This document shows positions 32,382 through 32,382 of a stretch of 32,382 nucleotides of DNA, in pieces. The stretch's first letter is position 1, and every line of letters begins with the position of its first letter. The notes under the pieces are model-generated. The model was not told where the DNA came from and searched no databases. It saw only the letters and a list, made by a program, of their open reading frames with translations. Location: the NCBI GenBank assembly GCA_016935695.1, contig JAFGQL010000035.1:1-32382 (forward strand), in the 5' to 3' direction. The stretch is from Spirochaetales bacterium. Lineage in GTDB: Bacteria; Spirochaetota; Spirochaetia; JC444; Marispirochaetaceae. The translations under genes and the position numbers were made by a program.

Positions 32382-32382
32382 A

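Overview
The window reads as a bacterial chromosome segment. No phage, insertion sequence, CRISPR array, tRNA or rRNA is visible. The gene content suggests a free-living or gut-associated spirochaete (Spirochaetales): membrane-anchored LuxR regulators, several cyclic-di-GMP and HD-domain signalling proteins, a TrpB2-type tryptophan synthase beta chain, Hsp33, SpoIIE-type phosphatase output, and lipoproteins acting on plant cell walls. This placement is an inference from gene content, not a phylogenetic result.

Layout. 1-3.1 kb (+): the end of a PfkB sugar kinase, Hsp33, a CBS-CBS-ACT (AcuB-like) protein and an HDOD signalling protein. 3.1-6.9 kb (-): pirin, exodeoxyribonuclease I and a GAF/HD-GYP phosphodiesterase with a well-formed promoter. 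A ZIP metal transporter (+, 7.0-7.8 kb) is followed by a leftward signalling block at 7.8-12.8 kb: a 1097-residue membrane histidine kinase overlapping a REC-GGDEF diguanylate cyclase by four bases, then a FadR-type GntR regulator. 12.9-15.0 kb holds a thioredoxin-like protein (+), a small gene without a standard start codon (-), and TrpB2 (-). 15.1-21.5 kb holds a membrane LuxR regulator, a secreted beta-rich protein, a SpoIIE phosphatase fused to a LolA-like domain, a glucuronoyl-esterase lipoprotein lacking about 51 core residues, and an NtrB-like histidine kinase whose promoter implies a leaderless mRNA.

From about 21.5 kb rightwards the DNA becomes noticeably more AT-rich in places and looks like a variable region. 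It contains a decayed histidine-kinase fragment (21.5 kb), a second membrane LuxR regulator, an acyltransferase-3 protein, an overlapping pair of GNAT and class-II-synthetase-like genes, a GH3 lipoprotein, a 71-bp near-identical copy of the histidine-kinase promoter and 5' end (27.7 kb), an unrecognised membrane protein with a cysteine cluster, and a serine beta-lactamase-like hydrolase. It closes with an AhpD-like / MarR / FMN-split-barrel cluster that carries a palindromic operator, and a PAT-type acetyltransferase.

How the genes work together. Three c-di-GMP/HD-type proteins and four sensory or output modules (two kinases, one REC-GGDEF, one PP2C) make this a signalling-rich stretch. The esterase and the GH3 enzyme are consistent with envelope-anchored attack on plant cell-wall polysaccharide. 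The most unusual items are the esterase with a deleted core, the phosphatase-LolA fusion, the scattered duplicate pieces of the leaderless kinase gene, and the GNAT/synthetase-like overlapping pair. I did not find a complete, convincing new multi-gene system.
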